Below, in pieces: positions 7,397 to 14,401 of a stretch of DNA of 14,934 nucleotides (positions are counted from its first letter, which is position 1; each line of letters opens with the position of its first letter). Both the position numbers and the translations under genes were made by a program. The stretch comes from Bifidobacteriaceae bacterium (lineage in GTDB: Bacteria > Actinomycetota > Actinomycetes > Actinomycetales > WQXJ01). Where the stretch lies: contig JAISCU010000335.1 in assembly GCA_031265345.1 (NCBI GenBank), positions 1 to 14,934 on the forward strand, read 5' to 3'. The notes under the pieces are model-generated. The model was not told where the DNA came from, made no database searches, and saw only the letters and a program-made list of their open reading frames with translations.

Positions 7397-7452
7397 ACAA
7401 AACGCAGGATCCCTGACGCTGGCGCGCGACAACCATGGATCCTGTCTTTTCC
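7397..7452. repeat. 56-bp palindromic repeat, degenerate copy 2
   Basis: A left half (AAAACGCAGGATCC, then CTGACGCTGG) and a right half (ACAACCATGGATCC, then TGTCTTTTCC) lie at the same 6-base spacing as in copy 1. The outer arm has drifted (CGC against GAC), and 18 of 28 positions still pair. The core GGATCC is kept in every member. Confidence 0.75.
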
Positions 7453-7862
7453 CGGCCCCGTCCAGCCCTGTCACCGGCCACGTCCCCGAACCCAACGGCA
7501 TTGGAGTTTCGGTGACAAAGAAAGCTGTTGAGCCAGTCGCAGTCCAAAGGAAGACTGGCGCGGAAAGTGGACTTTACTGGCCTGCCTGGCCAGATGCCGC
7601 GACCCCGCACGGGAACCGTTGCGCTAGCGGGCCACCAGAGCGACGGCCCGCCTCACCGCGAGGTGGTCAGTCCATGACGGGGAGAGGGGGTGTGACGTTC
7701 CGGCTTAGGTGGGTTGATCCCCTCCCAGGCCGCGTTGGGGAACGTAGTTGAGCTGCACAGACGCGTCAGCCAGCGCCAGGCTGCGCACCGATGCCGACCG
7801 ATGGGGTCAGGGCTTGCTGGTCATGGTGTTCTCAGACTCCTTTGCCAACACACGCCATCGTC
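7453..7862. other. Gene-poor intergenic stretch
   Basis: No convincing gene is visible. A GTG frame from 7512 to 7751 (79 codons) has GGAG 5 bases upstream, but its Pro/Arg/Gly-rich translation resembles no family, and I treat it as chance. On the minus strand AAAGGAG (7843-7837) precedes the five-codon frame ATG...TGA at 7824-7807 (MTSKP). An inverted repeat ACGTTCC / GGAACGT brackets the sequence at about 7693-7745. No tRNA was recognised. Confidence 0.4.
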
Positions 7863-7891
7863 TTGACTAAGGAACGGGTCGGAGGTAATCT
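7863..7891 (+). promoter_or_regulatory. Near-consensus housekeeping promoter for the peptidoglycan-binding/lipoprotein pair
   Basis: TTGACT (7863-7868) and TAATCT (7886-7891) are separated by exactly 17 bases, close to the primary sigma-factor consensus. The start of transcription would be near 7898, giving a 5' leader of about 80 bases before the ATG at 7980. Confidence 0.65.
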
Positions 7892-7979
7892 TTGATTTAC
7901 AGTTCGTTGTACGCATCGTGCCCCCGAACGGTCGTGGTCGTTCTGCCAGACACAAATCTCGGAAATCGGGGGAACCAGA

Positions 7980-8429
7980 ATGTTCAGACTGAAGAAGACT
8001 GCGGCACTGCTCGTCTCGGCCGTCGCGCTGAGCGCGACAGCGCTGAGCGGGGAGGCAGTGAGCACCGAACTCCCGGCCGCGCAAGCCGCAGGATACCCGT
8101 CATGCGACTCCGCCAAGAGCGAGCGGAACCCCGTCACGGGCCAGGTCATCACCTACCCGATAAACATGAGGGCCACGAACAGGATGGATTGTGTCGCGGG
8201 GATCGGCGCATGGGGGGACCATGTCCAGGCGATCCAACTCGCCGCCAACAACTGCCACGCGCATAAGCCCGCCCTGACAGTCGACAAGGACTATGGCACC
8301 AAGACGGCGGACGCAGTTTGGTCAATCCAGGATAAGGGCAACATCACGGCGGACGGAGTGTACGGACCGGACACTCGGATGGTCATGAAGTTCGCGCCAG
8401 CGTGCCTGTACACATGGCGCGAAGCGTGA
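7980..8429 (+). CDS. Secreted protein with a peptidoglycan-binding (PG_binding_1-like) domain
   Basis: The protein has 149 residues. A Sec signal peptide spans residues 1-37 (MFRLKK, a hydrophobic alanine/leucine core, then PAAQAA before GYP). The mature part holds one peptidoglycan-binding-like domain: VQAIQLAANN at 82-91, then the typical DYGTKTADAVWSIQ and ITADGVYGPDTRMVMKF from about 104 to 138. Four cysteines (42, 71, 92, 142) in the exported part could form two disulfides. There is no catalytic domain, so it is probably a wall-binding or inhibitor-like module. The ATG at 7980 has GGGGGAA 5 bases upstream and a strong promoter upstream. Its stop overlaps the likely GTG of the next gene. 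The convergent operon has a similar wall-binding domain in its adaptor. Confidence 0.8.
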   Translation: MFRLKKTAALLVSAVALSATALSGEAVSTELPAAQAAGYPSCDSAKSERNPVTGQVITYPINMRATNRMDCVAGIGAWGDHVQAIQLAANNCHAHKPALTVDKDYGTKTADAVWSIQDKGNITADGVYGPDTRMVMKFAPACLYTWREA

Positions 8430-9538
8430 GGCCTGTCAGGCTTGTTTGCGCCGCCTCCGTTACTTTGATCGTCATGACGGGACTCGTGGCCTGCACCGGC
8501 GCACCACGACACGAGCCGCCTCCGCCGCGAGCGTCGCTGCCGTCGCCATCGGCTCCTGCCGCTGAGGTCTCCAAGGAAGGAATGGCGCACGAGGGCGTCC
8601 CAATCGAGGTCGAGACGCCGTTCGGGCCCTACGTGCCCTACGTCAACGGACCAGCGGAAGGCGACGACTCGCCGACGGCCCAGGCGTTCTCCGCCCAACA
8701 GTCGACCATCGCCGCATGTATGAAGGAACGCGGTTTCGAATACACCCCCCTCGAGTGGGCTGCCGCGCTGGAGTTCAAACGCTTCCCGGAGGGAGACATG
8801 CTATGGCTGGGAGCTTTACCGCCCACTCAAGCAGAAGCCGAGGCCAAGGGGTACGGACGACTCGCCCCGCCCAGCCTCGACCTGGGCGGCCCCGACAACT
8901 CCGTCAACGATGCTCACAGGAACACGTTGAGCGAATCCGCCCGGACAGCGTATGACACTGCTCTGGGCGGCCCGCCGGACGATCCGTACTACACGCCCCC
9001 GGTCGGCGCTCCGGTGCCATGTCGGCAAGTCGCGGACCAGGCCAATCCCTACCCGCAAGCAACGGATTCGCCCGGGGAGCAATTCGACGCCCAATTCCAA
9101 GAACTCGTCATTGACATGCACCATCTGGTGTCCATCGACATCTGGCAGGACCCGGCCGTGCGGGCTCTCAACACCGCTTGGAACGACTGCATGACAGATC
9201 AGGGACTCGACCTCACCGCCGGAGACGGAATCACATCCGCCAACGTGACCCCTTGGGCGGCCTGGACGCTGGCGCTCCGAACAAAAGCGGACGGAACCCC
9301 GGGAGATAGCTGGTTTCACTATGAGTCCGAGCAAGAAACGCCGCCTGAAGAACGCTCCCTGCTCGGCACCAAAGCCGAACTCTCGGTCGCCGCGGCCGAC
9401 TTCCGGTGCCGCGAAGCCACCCAGTACCAAAGCGCCCTCCAAGACGCGCAATTGCGCCTAGAAGCCGAATTCGTCACCCTCCACCGAGACGAACTCGACG
9501 CCATGAAAGCGTTCGTCGAGGGTGCCTCCCACCAATAG
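8426..9538 (+). CDS. Large Cys-motif lipoprotein of unknown function
   Basis: With the GTG start at 8426 the protein has 370 residues, with a short basic N-terminus, a hydrophobic stretch and a lipobox GLVAC (lipidated C23). A Pro/Ser-rich linker of about 30 residues follows. The folded part has recurring cysteine motifs: ACMKERGFEYTP (C98), DCMTDQGLDLT (C255), plus C199 and C328 (ADFRCREATQYQSAL). The C-terminal 40 or so residues look helical and charged. I recall similar uncharacterised actinobacterial lipoproteins (C-x4-GF/Y near the start, AD..C..... near the end) but no function. The 8426 start is chosen because it makes a GTGA overlap with the upstream stop. ATG 8414 and GTG 8402 are alternatives that keep the same signal peptide, and none has a good Shine-Dalgarno sequence. 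Confidence 0.75.
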   Translation: MRPVRLVCAASVTLIVMTGLVACTGAPRHEPPPPRASLPSPSAPAAEVSKEGMAHEGVPIEVETPFGPYVPYVNGPAEGDDSPTAQAFSAQQSTIAACMKERGFEYTPLEWAAALEFKRFPEGDMLWLGALPPTQAEAEAKGYGRLAPPSLDLGGPDNSVNDAHRNTLSESARTAYDTALGGPPDDPYYTPPVGAPVPCRQVADQANPYPQATDSPGEQFDAQFQELVIDMHHLVSIDIWQDPAVRALNTAWNDCMTDQGLDLTAGDGITSANVTPWAAWTLALRTKADGTPGDSWFHYESEQETPPEERSLLGTKAELSVAAADFRCREATQYQSALQDAQLRLEAEFVTLHRDELDAMKAFVEGASHQ

Positions 9539-9543
9539 GGCAA

Positions 9544-9597
9544 CCGCCCAAGCCCCCTCGACCGGGCGGCATCGTCCATCTTGAGCGTCTGGCGCTC
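9544..9597. terminator. Convergent intergenic hairpins
   Basis: Between the two convergent lipoprotein genes CCGCCC (9544-9549) pairs with GGGCGG (9564-9569), and GAGCG (9583-9587) pairs with CGCTC (9593-9597). Both are short and neither has a T-run. Position is the main argument for a bidirectional terminator. Confidence 0.3.
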
Positions 9598-9682
9598 GGC
9601 GTGAGATCGCAGAGGCACCAACTCGGGCCGGGTGACCCAGGCGAGGCTGGAAGACGTCAAGAGTCGGCATCGCGGCGGGACC

Positions 9683-10378
9683 TTAGGAGACGGCCACTGC
9701 GAAACCTGCGCCGACGAGGCACTGTGAGACTTGGGCGTCGGCGGTGTCGAACGGCGCGTCACGGAACCCGTTCCGACCGTCCGCGTCGAACTGTTCGGCA
9801 CCGTAGTCGGCCGAGAGGTCTGTGACGCGCCGCAGGCAGGCCAGGGCCACCTCGCGCGGGTCCGCCAGCAGGCCGGGGTTGTTCTGCTGCTCGTTGAACA
9901 GCGCTTCTATCCTCATGGTGGTGCCGTTCGCGCAGTCACCGGTCGCCTCGACATAGGCGTCCAATTTCGCTTGGGAGTCCATTTGGTCCAACGGCAGCTC
10001 CTCCGCGTACACGCCGTCCGGTCGCTTGGTGAACGTCGGTTCGTAGCCCGCTTCGCCGACGCACTTCTTGTAGCGCGCGAAGGCGTCCTCGTAATCGGAT
10101 ATCGAGACCTCGCCCGCGTCGCGTGAGCGTTCCAGCACCTCTCGCTCGAAGTCGGACAGTTCCGGATCGTCCAACTCGGCGTCGATCAGGGCCACGAAGC
10201 TCTCGGCCTGACGTGAAGGCGACTCGGCCGGATCGGCCATGCCCCTATCGGTCCCGCAACCGCCCACTGCCAAGGCGAGTGTCGCGGCGGCGACCGTCAG
10301 CTTCAAGGACGCGCCCGGCCTGCGCCTTCCTCCTGGTCCGTCAGTCGAGGCAGACGGATCGCGTCTTGATCGAGTCAT
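9683..10378 (-). CDS. Cys-motif lipoprotein of unknown function
   Basis: The protein has 231 residues. A basic, long n-region (about 25 residues), a hydrophobic core and a lipobox AVGGC put the lipidated cysteine at 41. The mature part is acidic at first (ALIDAELDDPELSDFEREVLERS, probably helical). It then shows KKCVGEAGYEPTF (C106), C149, ACLRRV (C181) and, at the very end, QCLVGAGFAVAVS (C220). Two of these are the same C-x4-G-aromatic motif as in the lipoprotein encoded by the converging gene. The start is firm: AAAGGAG lies 7 bases before ATG 10378. It follows the permease gene on the same strand after 50 bases, so it is likely the last gene of the minus-strand operon. Function is unknown. 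A substrate-binding or accessory role for the neighbouring ABC transporter is an inference from position. Confidence 0.75.
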   Translation of the reverse strand: MTRSRRDPSASTDGPGGRRRPGASLKLTVAAATLALAVGGCGTDRGMADPAESPSRQAESFVALIDAELDDPELSDFEREVLERSRDAGEVSISDYEDAFARYKKCVGEAGYEPTFTKRPDGVYAEELPLDQMDSQAKLDAYVEATGDCANGTTMRIEALFNEQQNNPGLLADPREVALACLRRVTDLSADYGAEQFDADGRNGFRDAPFDTADAQVSQCLVGAGFAVAVS

Positions 10379-10428
10379 GTGGTTGCTCCTTTGTTGGATG
10401 TGTCAGATCATCGGCCGGAAAAGGGCTC

Positions 10429-11493
10429 TCAGCGCGTCTTGAAGTACTTGAACAGGTGCCTCTCCCGCGTGAGCGAGCATCCCAGGAGACTGCCCGCCAT
10501 CGCGGCGGCGCCAGCGAACCCGCAGGCCGAGGCTTGGATGGCGAAGATGGCGCGCGGGTCGGGCGGGTCGAGTCGGCCGATGAACAGCCAAACGGCCTCG
10601 ACGGCCAGGGCAACGCCGAGCGTCGCCCAGGCCAGGGTCTCCAAGCCCGTCTGGGTGATCAGCGCTGCCCGCGATTCGCCAGCGTGCAAGGCGGCCGCGT
10701 GTTCGAGCCGCCTGCGCCTGGACGCGAACACCCCCAACCCGAACGCCATCGTCCCGGCCGCATAGAGGCTCAGGCGCGTGGGCCGGGACAAGAACGCGGC
10801 GTGCCCATCCAGCCCAACGCCGTGGGTCAGGTTGACCTGCCCAACGTTGGCCTGCTGGCCACCCGCGACCGTCACGGTCGCCTTGAGGAGATCGTCGTTC
10901 CCGGCGACTAGCGGCCACGCCGCCGCCCAGCATTCGTCCCAGCCGCCAAGCGGCGCGGTGGGCATCAGCACGGAATAGGCGAAGCGTGAGTCACGGCCGT
11001 CGTTTGGCCATTCATAGGTCGCGGCCAGGATCATCTCGCCAGACTTGGACTGCATCGAGTCTCCCCGGGACAGGCCCAAGTCCTCGGCCAGCTGGGTAGG
11101 CATCCACACCCCGAAATCCAACGCATCGACGATGCCGAGCAGCCGAGCCAGCGACGGAGTCACGCGGTAACTCTGCAGGCTGGTTCCCGGAGTCGCCGCC
11201 AGGTCGACCGGCGGGGCGGCCGCCACCGCGCCGGCCGAACTGATGGTGTCCGCCTCTGCGAGCTTTTCACAAGCGGCGGCATCGACCATGCCCTCGTCCG
11301 CGGCGACTCCTCGGATATTCGCGCCAGCGGACTGGAAAGCCACCGCCTGCCGCTCCAACGCGGCCACGGCCAGCGCGTCGAGCGCTCCGGCCCCGGCAGC
11401 AATGAACGCCAAGACCACCGCCAGCAATCCGGCGCGACTCGTCCCGGTCAGTGTGTTCCGCCACGCCTCGGTGGCGAGCGAGACCAACCTCAA
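10429..11493 (-). CDS. FtsX/MacB-like ABC transporter permease
   Basis: The protein has 354 residues. One membrane helix lies near the N-terminus (about 21-46), followed by an extracytoplasmic domain of about 190 residues. Three more helices lie at about 242-258, 284-306 and 315-339. This 1+3 topology with a large outside domain is that of type VII (MacB/FtsX/LolCE) permeases, which work as mechanotransmission or export machines and not as classic channels. A basic RRRR segment after helix 2 would face the cytosol. TTG at 11493 is the start: AAGGGG sits 6 bases upstream, and TTGA overlaps the ATPase stop by 4 bases. Similarity to named families is weak by eye, so the call rests on topology and operon context. 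The permease, ATPase and adaptor together form a complete MacAB-like set. Confidence 0.75.
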   Translation of the reverse strand: MRLVSLATEAWRNTLTGTSRAGLLAVVLAFIAAGAGALDALAVAALERQAVAFQSAGANIRGVAADEGMVDAAACEKLAEADTISSAGAVAAAPPVDLAATPGTSLQSYRVTPSLARLLGIVDALDFGVWMPTQLAEDLGLSRGDSMQSKSGEMILAATYEWPNDGRDSRFAYSVLMPTAPLGGWDECWAAAWPLVAGNDDLLKATVTVAGGQQANVGQVNLTHGVGLDGHAAFLSRPTRLSLYAAGTMAFGLGVFASRRRRLEHAAALHAGESRAALITQTGLETLAWATLGVALAVEAVWLFIGRLDPPDPRAIFAIQASACGFAGAAAMAGSLLGCSLTRERHLFKYFKTR

Positions 11494-12158
11494 TTCGTGC
11501 CCCTTTTCAGCATCATTCCGGCTGGAGGCGTCGAGAGACGGTTTGAGGCGGTCAAGTCAATGCCGTGCGAGTATTCCAACAGGTCAACGACCGCAGAGCA
11601 CCCGGCGCGGGTGGCGGCGTCATGAGTGGCGATCACCACCATCGAGCCGCTGTCAGCGACATGCGACAATCGATCATTCACTGTCTGGGCTGTCCGGGCG
11701 TCGAGTTGCGCGGTCGGTTCATCCACCAAGAGCAGGTCGGGCGCCAAACACACGGCCCGCGCCAGCATCAACCGTTGCGCCTCTCCGCCGGACAGGGACG
11801 CGAATGACCGCCCAGCGACCTCCGACAGGCCGAACAGTCCGAGCACCTCCAGAGCCCGGCCCCGCGCCCGGCTGCGTTTCCAACCCCGCGCCAGCAGCGG
11901 GAAGACCACATGGTCAAGCGCGTTGCGGTTGGCCACGCCGTGAGGATTCTGGAACACCCAGCCGACCGAGTGAACACGATTGCGTTGGACTGACCCGACG
12001 ACTGGCTCATCCCAACCCGCCAGGATTGACAACAAGGTCGACTTGCCGCACCCGGATGGCCCGCACAACGCCGTCACCGTGCCCGGCACCAGCTCGAACG
12101 AGACGTCCCGGAACAGCCAATCGGTGCCAGCGAAACGGTGTCCGAGCCGTGTTGCCAC
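11490..12158 (-). CDS. ABC transporter ATP-binding protein (MacB/LolD-like)
   Basis: The protein has 222 residues and a full set of nucleotide-binding motifs: Walker A GPSGCGKST at 33-41, Q-loop Q70 in VFQNP, signature LSGGE at 122-126, Walker B LLLVDEPT with D146/E147, D-loop QLD, and switch H179 in ATHD. Its size and its pairing with an FtsX-like permease place it with the MacB/LolD type of ATPases. The start is uncertain. GTG 12158 is the only in-frame start codon I find between there and the preceding gene, and it lacks a ribosome binding site, so translation may depend on the upstream gene 68 bases away. The last 35 or so residues extend beyond the conserved fold without a recognisable motif. 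The stop overlaps the permease start. Confidence 0.9.
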   Translation of the reverse strand: MATRLGHRFAGTDWLFRDVSFELVPGTVTALCGPSGCGKSTLLSILAGWDEPVVGSVQRNRVHSVGWVFQNPHGVANRNALDHVVFPLLARGWKRSRARGRALEVLGLFGLSEVAGRSFASLSGGEAQRLMLARAVCLAPDLLLVDEPTAQLDARTAQTVNDRLSHVADSGSMVVIATHDAATRAGCSAVVDLLEYSHGIDLTASNRLSTPPAGMMLKRGTN

Positions 12159-12226
12159 GACGCTCGGGCCGACCGCGGTCGCTGGGAAGGCGCCGTCGAA
12201 CGCCGGTTGAACGCGGGCCCGGAAGG

Positions 12227-13282
12227 CTAGGGGCGGCGTGGCGTCTCCCTCAGCTCCGGCCCCAGGTCCACCTGGGACAGCGTTCCCGATTCGGGCACCA
12301 CGAGCGCGGCGCCCATGCTCGAACCGACCACATGGACCCGGACCGGCTCACCGTCCGCCTGCACGCATGCCTCTTCGCCGCTCACCCCATACACGGCGGC
12401 CGACGGAACACGCCACGCGTCCACGGGTTCGACCAACTCCACGACCGCATCCGCATTCTCTTGCTCCTCCGGGGCGTGGTCCCCCGACGCGCGCAATGCG
12501 GCGAAATCGTCCATGGCCGCGACCTGCGCCAAGAAGGTCGGGTCCTCAACGATTCCGTTGTCGGGGAGTTCGGCCTTCGCGCCGAACAGCGTTAGCTTTC
12601 TCGCGCCGATGGCCGAGCCTGCGGAGGACCCGACCACCGCGACGGAAGACAGTTCAGCCCCCGTGTTGGCGAGGACTCTCTCAGCGGGCACCGGCGATCC
12701 GGGGGCCGCCTCCCAACGGTCGATTATCGCGGACGGTTTCGGGATCCACACATGGCGTGCCAACTGGAAGCTCCCGTCGGGCTCGCGCTCTCCCGCATTC
12801 CGGCGCAGCTTCTTCACCGCTCCGGCGGTCCGAGCGTCGAAGCGCGAATCGTTGGCGTTCCCCGTCTCATAGCCCAAGTGTGCGAGTTCTTGTTCCAGTG
12901 CCCGGACATCTGGCCCGGTGTCGCCCCGTGTCATGTCCCGGTAGAGCGGCATCGACGTGGCCAAAGCAACTATCGGCACAGCGTCCACCGACAGAGCGGT
13001 CTTGCCGGACTCCACGGCCTCTCCCGGTTCCGCCGACAGTGCTGTCACCGTGCCTTCAATGTTCGCTGTCAGCGGTTGACCTGCAGTGAACGCGAACGCT
13101 ACTTTCACTTCTCGGCGGTCTACGAACGGCTCGGGCACCGCAGCCGCTGTGGCAACGCTGCCGGGCGCCACCAGCAAGTCCGGCGCGGTCTTTGGAGCGA
13201 GTGCCGTGCCTGCTCCTAAACCCACGCACAGAGACACGACCGCCATCAACGTCAAGCTCACGGCAGGCCTGGTTGTACTCAT
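12227..13282 (-). CDS. Membrane-fusion-like adaptor with a peptidoglycan-binding domain
   Basis: The protein has 351 residues. An N-terminal signal or anchor helix lies at about 8-30. A biotinyl/lipoyl-like half-motif follows at 73-108 (IEGTVTALSAEPGEAVESGKTAL). A peptidoglycan-binding domain lies at about 117-162 (TRGDTGPDVRALEQELAHLGY, then RFDARTAGAVKKLRR). A C-terminal beta-rich part has VPSAAVYGVSGEEACVQ around 292-308, typical of the last domain of HlyD/MacA adaptors. In Gram-positive actinobacteria such proteins accompany MacB-like ABC transporters and probably tie them to the cell wall. I start at ATG 13282: AGGTGA lies 4 bases upstream and includes the stop of the preceding gene. Longer in-frame starts, up to 13555, would overlap that gene by over 250 bases. 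Confidence 0.82.
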   Translation of the reverse strand: MSTTRPAVSLTLMAVVSLCVGLGAGTALAPKTAPDLLVAPGSVATAAAVPEPFVDRREVKVAFAFTAGQPLTANIEGTVTALSAEPGEAVESGKTALSVDAVPIVALATSMPLYRDMTRGDTGPDVRALEQELAHLGYETGNANDSRFDARTAGAVKKLRRNAGEREPDGSFQLARHVWIPKPSAIIDRWEAAPGSPVPAERVLANTGAELSSVAVVGSSAGSAIGARKLTLFGAKAELPDNGIVEDPTFLAQVAAMDDFAALRASGDHAPEEQENADAVVELVEPVDAWRVPSAAVYGVSGEEACVQADGEPVRVHVVGSSMGAALVVPESGTLSQVDLGPELRETPRRP

Positions 13283-13286
13283 GGGT

Positions 13287-13751
13287 TCACCTGGTGTCCA
13301 GATTGGGGACCTCATAGTCCGGCACTCGTTCCGCGCAAAGACGCTCGGCCTCGGCCTGGGCTTGGGCGGGGTCATCGTCGGCGCCGATCCGCACGCTTCC
13401 CGCATCCTCGGGCACTTCGAACCCGATGTCGCCGAACGGTCCGATCTCCGCCTCCATGCCCTGTTCGCGCAAGCAAGCGAGGTAATCGTTCGTTGCCTGC
13501 GGGATGTCTCCAGGGCTGAGGACGGGTGGACCTTCCTCACGCGCCGCCGAATCATTCGCAGCAGCGCCGCCCGTCACGACCGGATCGTGTGAAGGAGGGG
13601 TGGGGCCAGCCCGTCCATCGCCGCTGCATGCGCCGACCAGCGATCCAGTCATCAGTAAACCAAGCGCCGTCGCCAGCAATCGGCGACCATCGATGCCCAC
13701 GCGTTGCTTGGGGCGATTCTCTAGTCTCACCAATCCCCGAGTTGATGTCAT
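13287..13751 (-). CDS. Small Cys-motif lipoprotein, first gene of the ABC operon
   Basis: The protein has 154 residues. The hydrophobic signal segment is followed by the lipobox LVGAC (C42). A Pro/Gly/Ser-rich linker of about 40 residues follows. The small folded part begins DYLACLREQGMEAEI (C93) and has a second cysteine at 139 (AERLCAERVPDY). I recall this layout, CMREHG-like then an acidic stretch then a late Cys and LP/VP, as that of small lipoproteins encoded beside peptidoglycan-binding/ABC export operons in actinobacteria. I know no assigned function. The gene ends 4 bases before the adaptor start. ATG 13751 has no Shine-Dalgarno sequence. A TATATG box a few bases upstream is too close for an ordinary leader, so the start is less certain. 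GTG at residue 8 or 18 would still leave a signal peptide. Confidence 0.75.
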   Translation of the reverse strand: MTSTRGLVRLENRPKQRVGIDGRRLLATALGLLMTGSLVGACSGDGRAGPTPPSHDPVVTGGAAANDSAAREEGPPVLSPGDIPQATNDYLACLREQGMEAEIGPFGDIGFEVPEDAGSVRIGADDDPAQAQAEAERLCAERVPDYEVPNLDTR

Positions 13752-13801
13752 GTCATATACATGTCGCGGGCGCGGCCAGACCTAACAGGATCTGCTCGGG
13801 T

Positions 13802-13813
13802 CTTTCGCGAAAG
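13802..13813. promoter_or_regulatory. 12-bp palindrome upstream of the ABC operon
   Basis: CTTTCGCGAAAG is a perfect 12-bp palindrome in the 91 bases between the mazF stop and the first gene of the ABC operon, about 50 bases before its ATG. An outer pair CCAGAC / GTCTGG surrounds it (about 13777-13825). It could be a regulator's operator or part of a mazEF terminator. No clear -35/-10 pair was found beside it. Confidence 0.3.
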
Positions 13814-13842
13814 GCTGGGCGTCTGGCTGCGGGCCTCCTGTC

Positions 13843-14163
13843 CTACTGGAAATGTCCCGGAGCGGGTTCCAGGTCGAAGGCGGCCTGGATGGCAGCGGCA
13901 AGAGCCCGCTCCTGACGGTCGAACAAGAACCCGAGTAGGCGTCCCAGCCGGTCGGCGGGGATGGTCTGGATGTTGTCGCAACTGACCACGCTGTCGTGGT
14001 CGAGCCCGTTGGCGGGGCCGACCGGTACTTCCGTGGCCAGGCCTTTGCGCGTGGTCGTCACCGGGACCACTGTCACATTCGCCAGGTATGGCCTGACCGC
14101 CTCGCGGGTGAGTATCACCACCGGTCGAGTCTTGTCGAGACGCGCGGCATGGATCGGGCGCAT
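13843..14163 (-). CDS. mazF: MazF/PemK-family endoribonuclease toxin
   Basis: The protein has 106 residues from ATG 14163, the usual MazF size. MazF toxins are sequence-specific mRNA, tRNA or rRNA interferases. Conserved parts visible are the N-terminal RPVVILTR (13-20), VTVVPVTTTRKGLATEVPVG (about 30-49, with the TTTR turn), and SCDNIQTIPADRLGRLLGFL (61-80), which carries the S/D...R pattern seen in the family. The gene starts 4 bases after the antitoxin stop, with at best a weak ribosome binding site, so it probably depends on upstream translation. A longer in-frame start at 14331 would lie inside the antitoxin gene and adds arginine/tryptophan-rich sequence with no family match. The toxin appears complete, and its cleavage motif cannot be predicted. 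Confidence 0.88.
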   Translation of the reverse strand: MRPIHAARLDKTRPVVILTREAVRPYLANVTVVPVTTTRKGLATEVPVGPANGLDHDSVVSCDNIQTIPADRLGRLLGFLFDRQERALAAAIQAAFDLEPAPGHFQ

Positions 14164-14167
14164 CGGC

Positions 14168-14401
14168 TCAGTCCAGGTCGAGAGGCGTCCCCGCGGCGGC
14201 GGCCGCCAGCGCGTCCATGTCACCATCGGCTCCGGCGCGAGCCAGGATGGCGGCGTCCTGTTCGGCCAAGCGACGCCTGCGATCACGCTCCAGGGATCGC
14301 GTGACCACCGCCGCGCGGCTCCGTGCTTCACCGCTGCTCACCTGGGCATCCACGAACTCGACCAGTTCTTCGGGCAGGCGGACCGCGATCTGGATGCGCA
14401 T
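14168..14401 (-). CDS. mazE: Ribbon-helix-helix antitoxin (MazE-type)
   Basis: The protein has 77 residues. The first 45 or so fit a ribbon-helix-helix DNA-binding fold: the strand MRIQIAVRLPEELVEFVDAQ leads into a helix, a turn at SSGEARSRAAVVTRSLERD, and the second helix. The alanine-rich acidic tail (DGDMDALAAAAAGTPLDLD) would be the part that binds MazF. It is encoded directly before mazF in the order usual for this module. The ATG at 14401 has no Shine-Dalgarno sequence and follows a TACCGT box by exactly 6 bases, so the transcript is probably leaderless, as for vapB in this window. Three TACC repeats 11 bases apart start at the ATG and run upstream, a likely autoregulatory site. Confidence 0.82.
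   Translation of the reverse strand: MRIQIAVRLPEELVEFVDAQVSSGEARSRAAVVTRSLERDRRRRLAEQDAAILARAGADGDMDALAAAAAGTPLDLD

Noticed and set aside
7188..7452. Possible CRISPR array (repeats of about 24 bases)
   Set aside because: The copies are in both orientations, the spacing is irregular (6 to about 70 bases), the halves form palindromes and no cas genes are near.
7512..7751. 79-codon GTG frame with a GGAG upstream
   Set aside because: The translation is Pro/Arg/Gly-rich with no domain or motif, and composition is as expected of a chance frame in GC-rich DNA. Kept only as a remark in the intergenic entry.
13283..13555. N-terminal extension of the adaptor to 442 residues
   Set aside because: It overlaps the upstream lipoprotein gene by most of its length, is arginine-rich, and a proper signal peptide and ribosome binding site exist at 13282.
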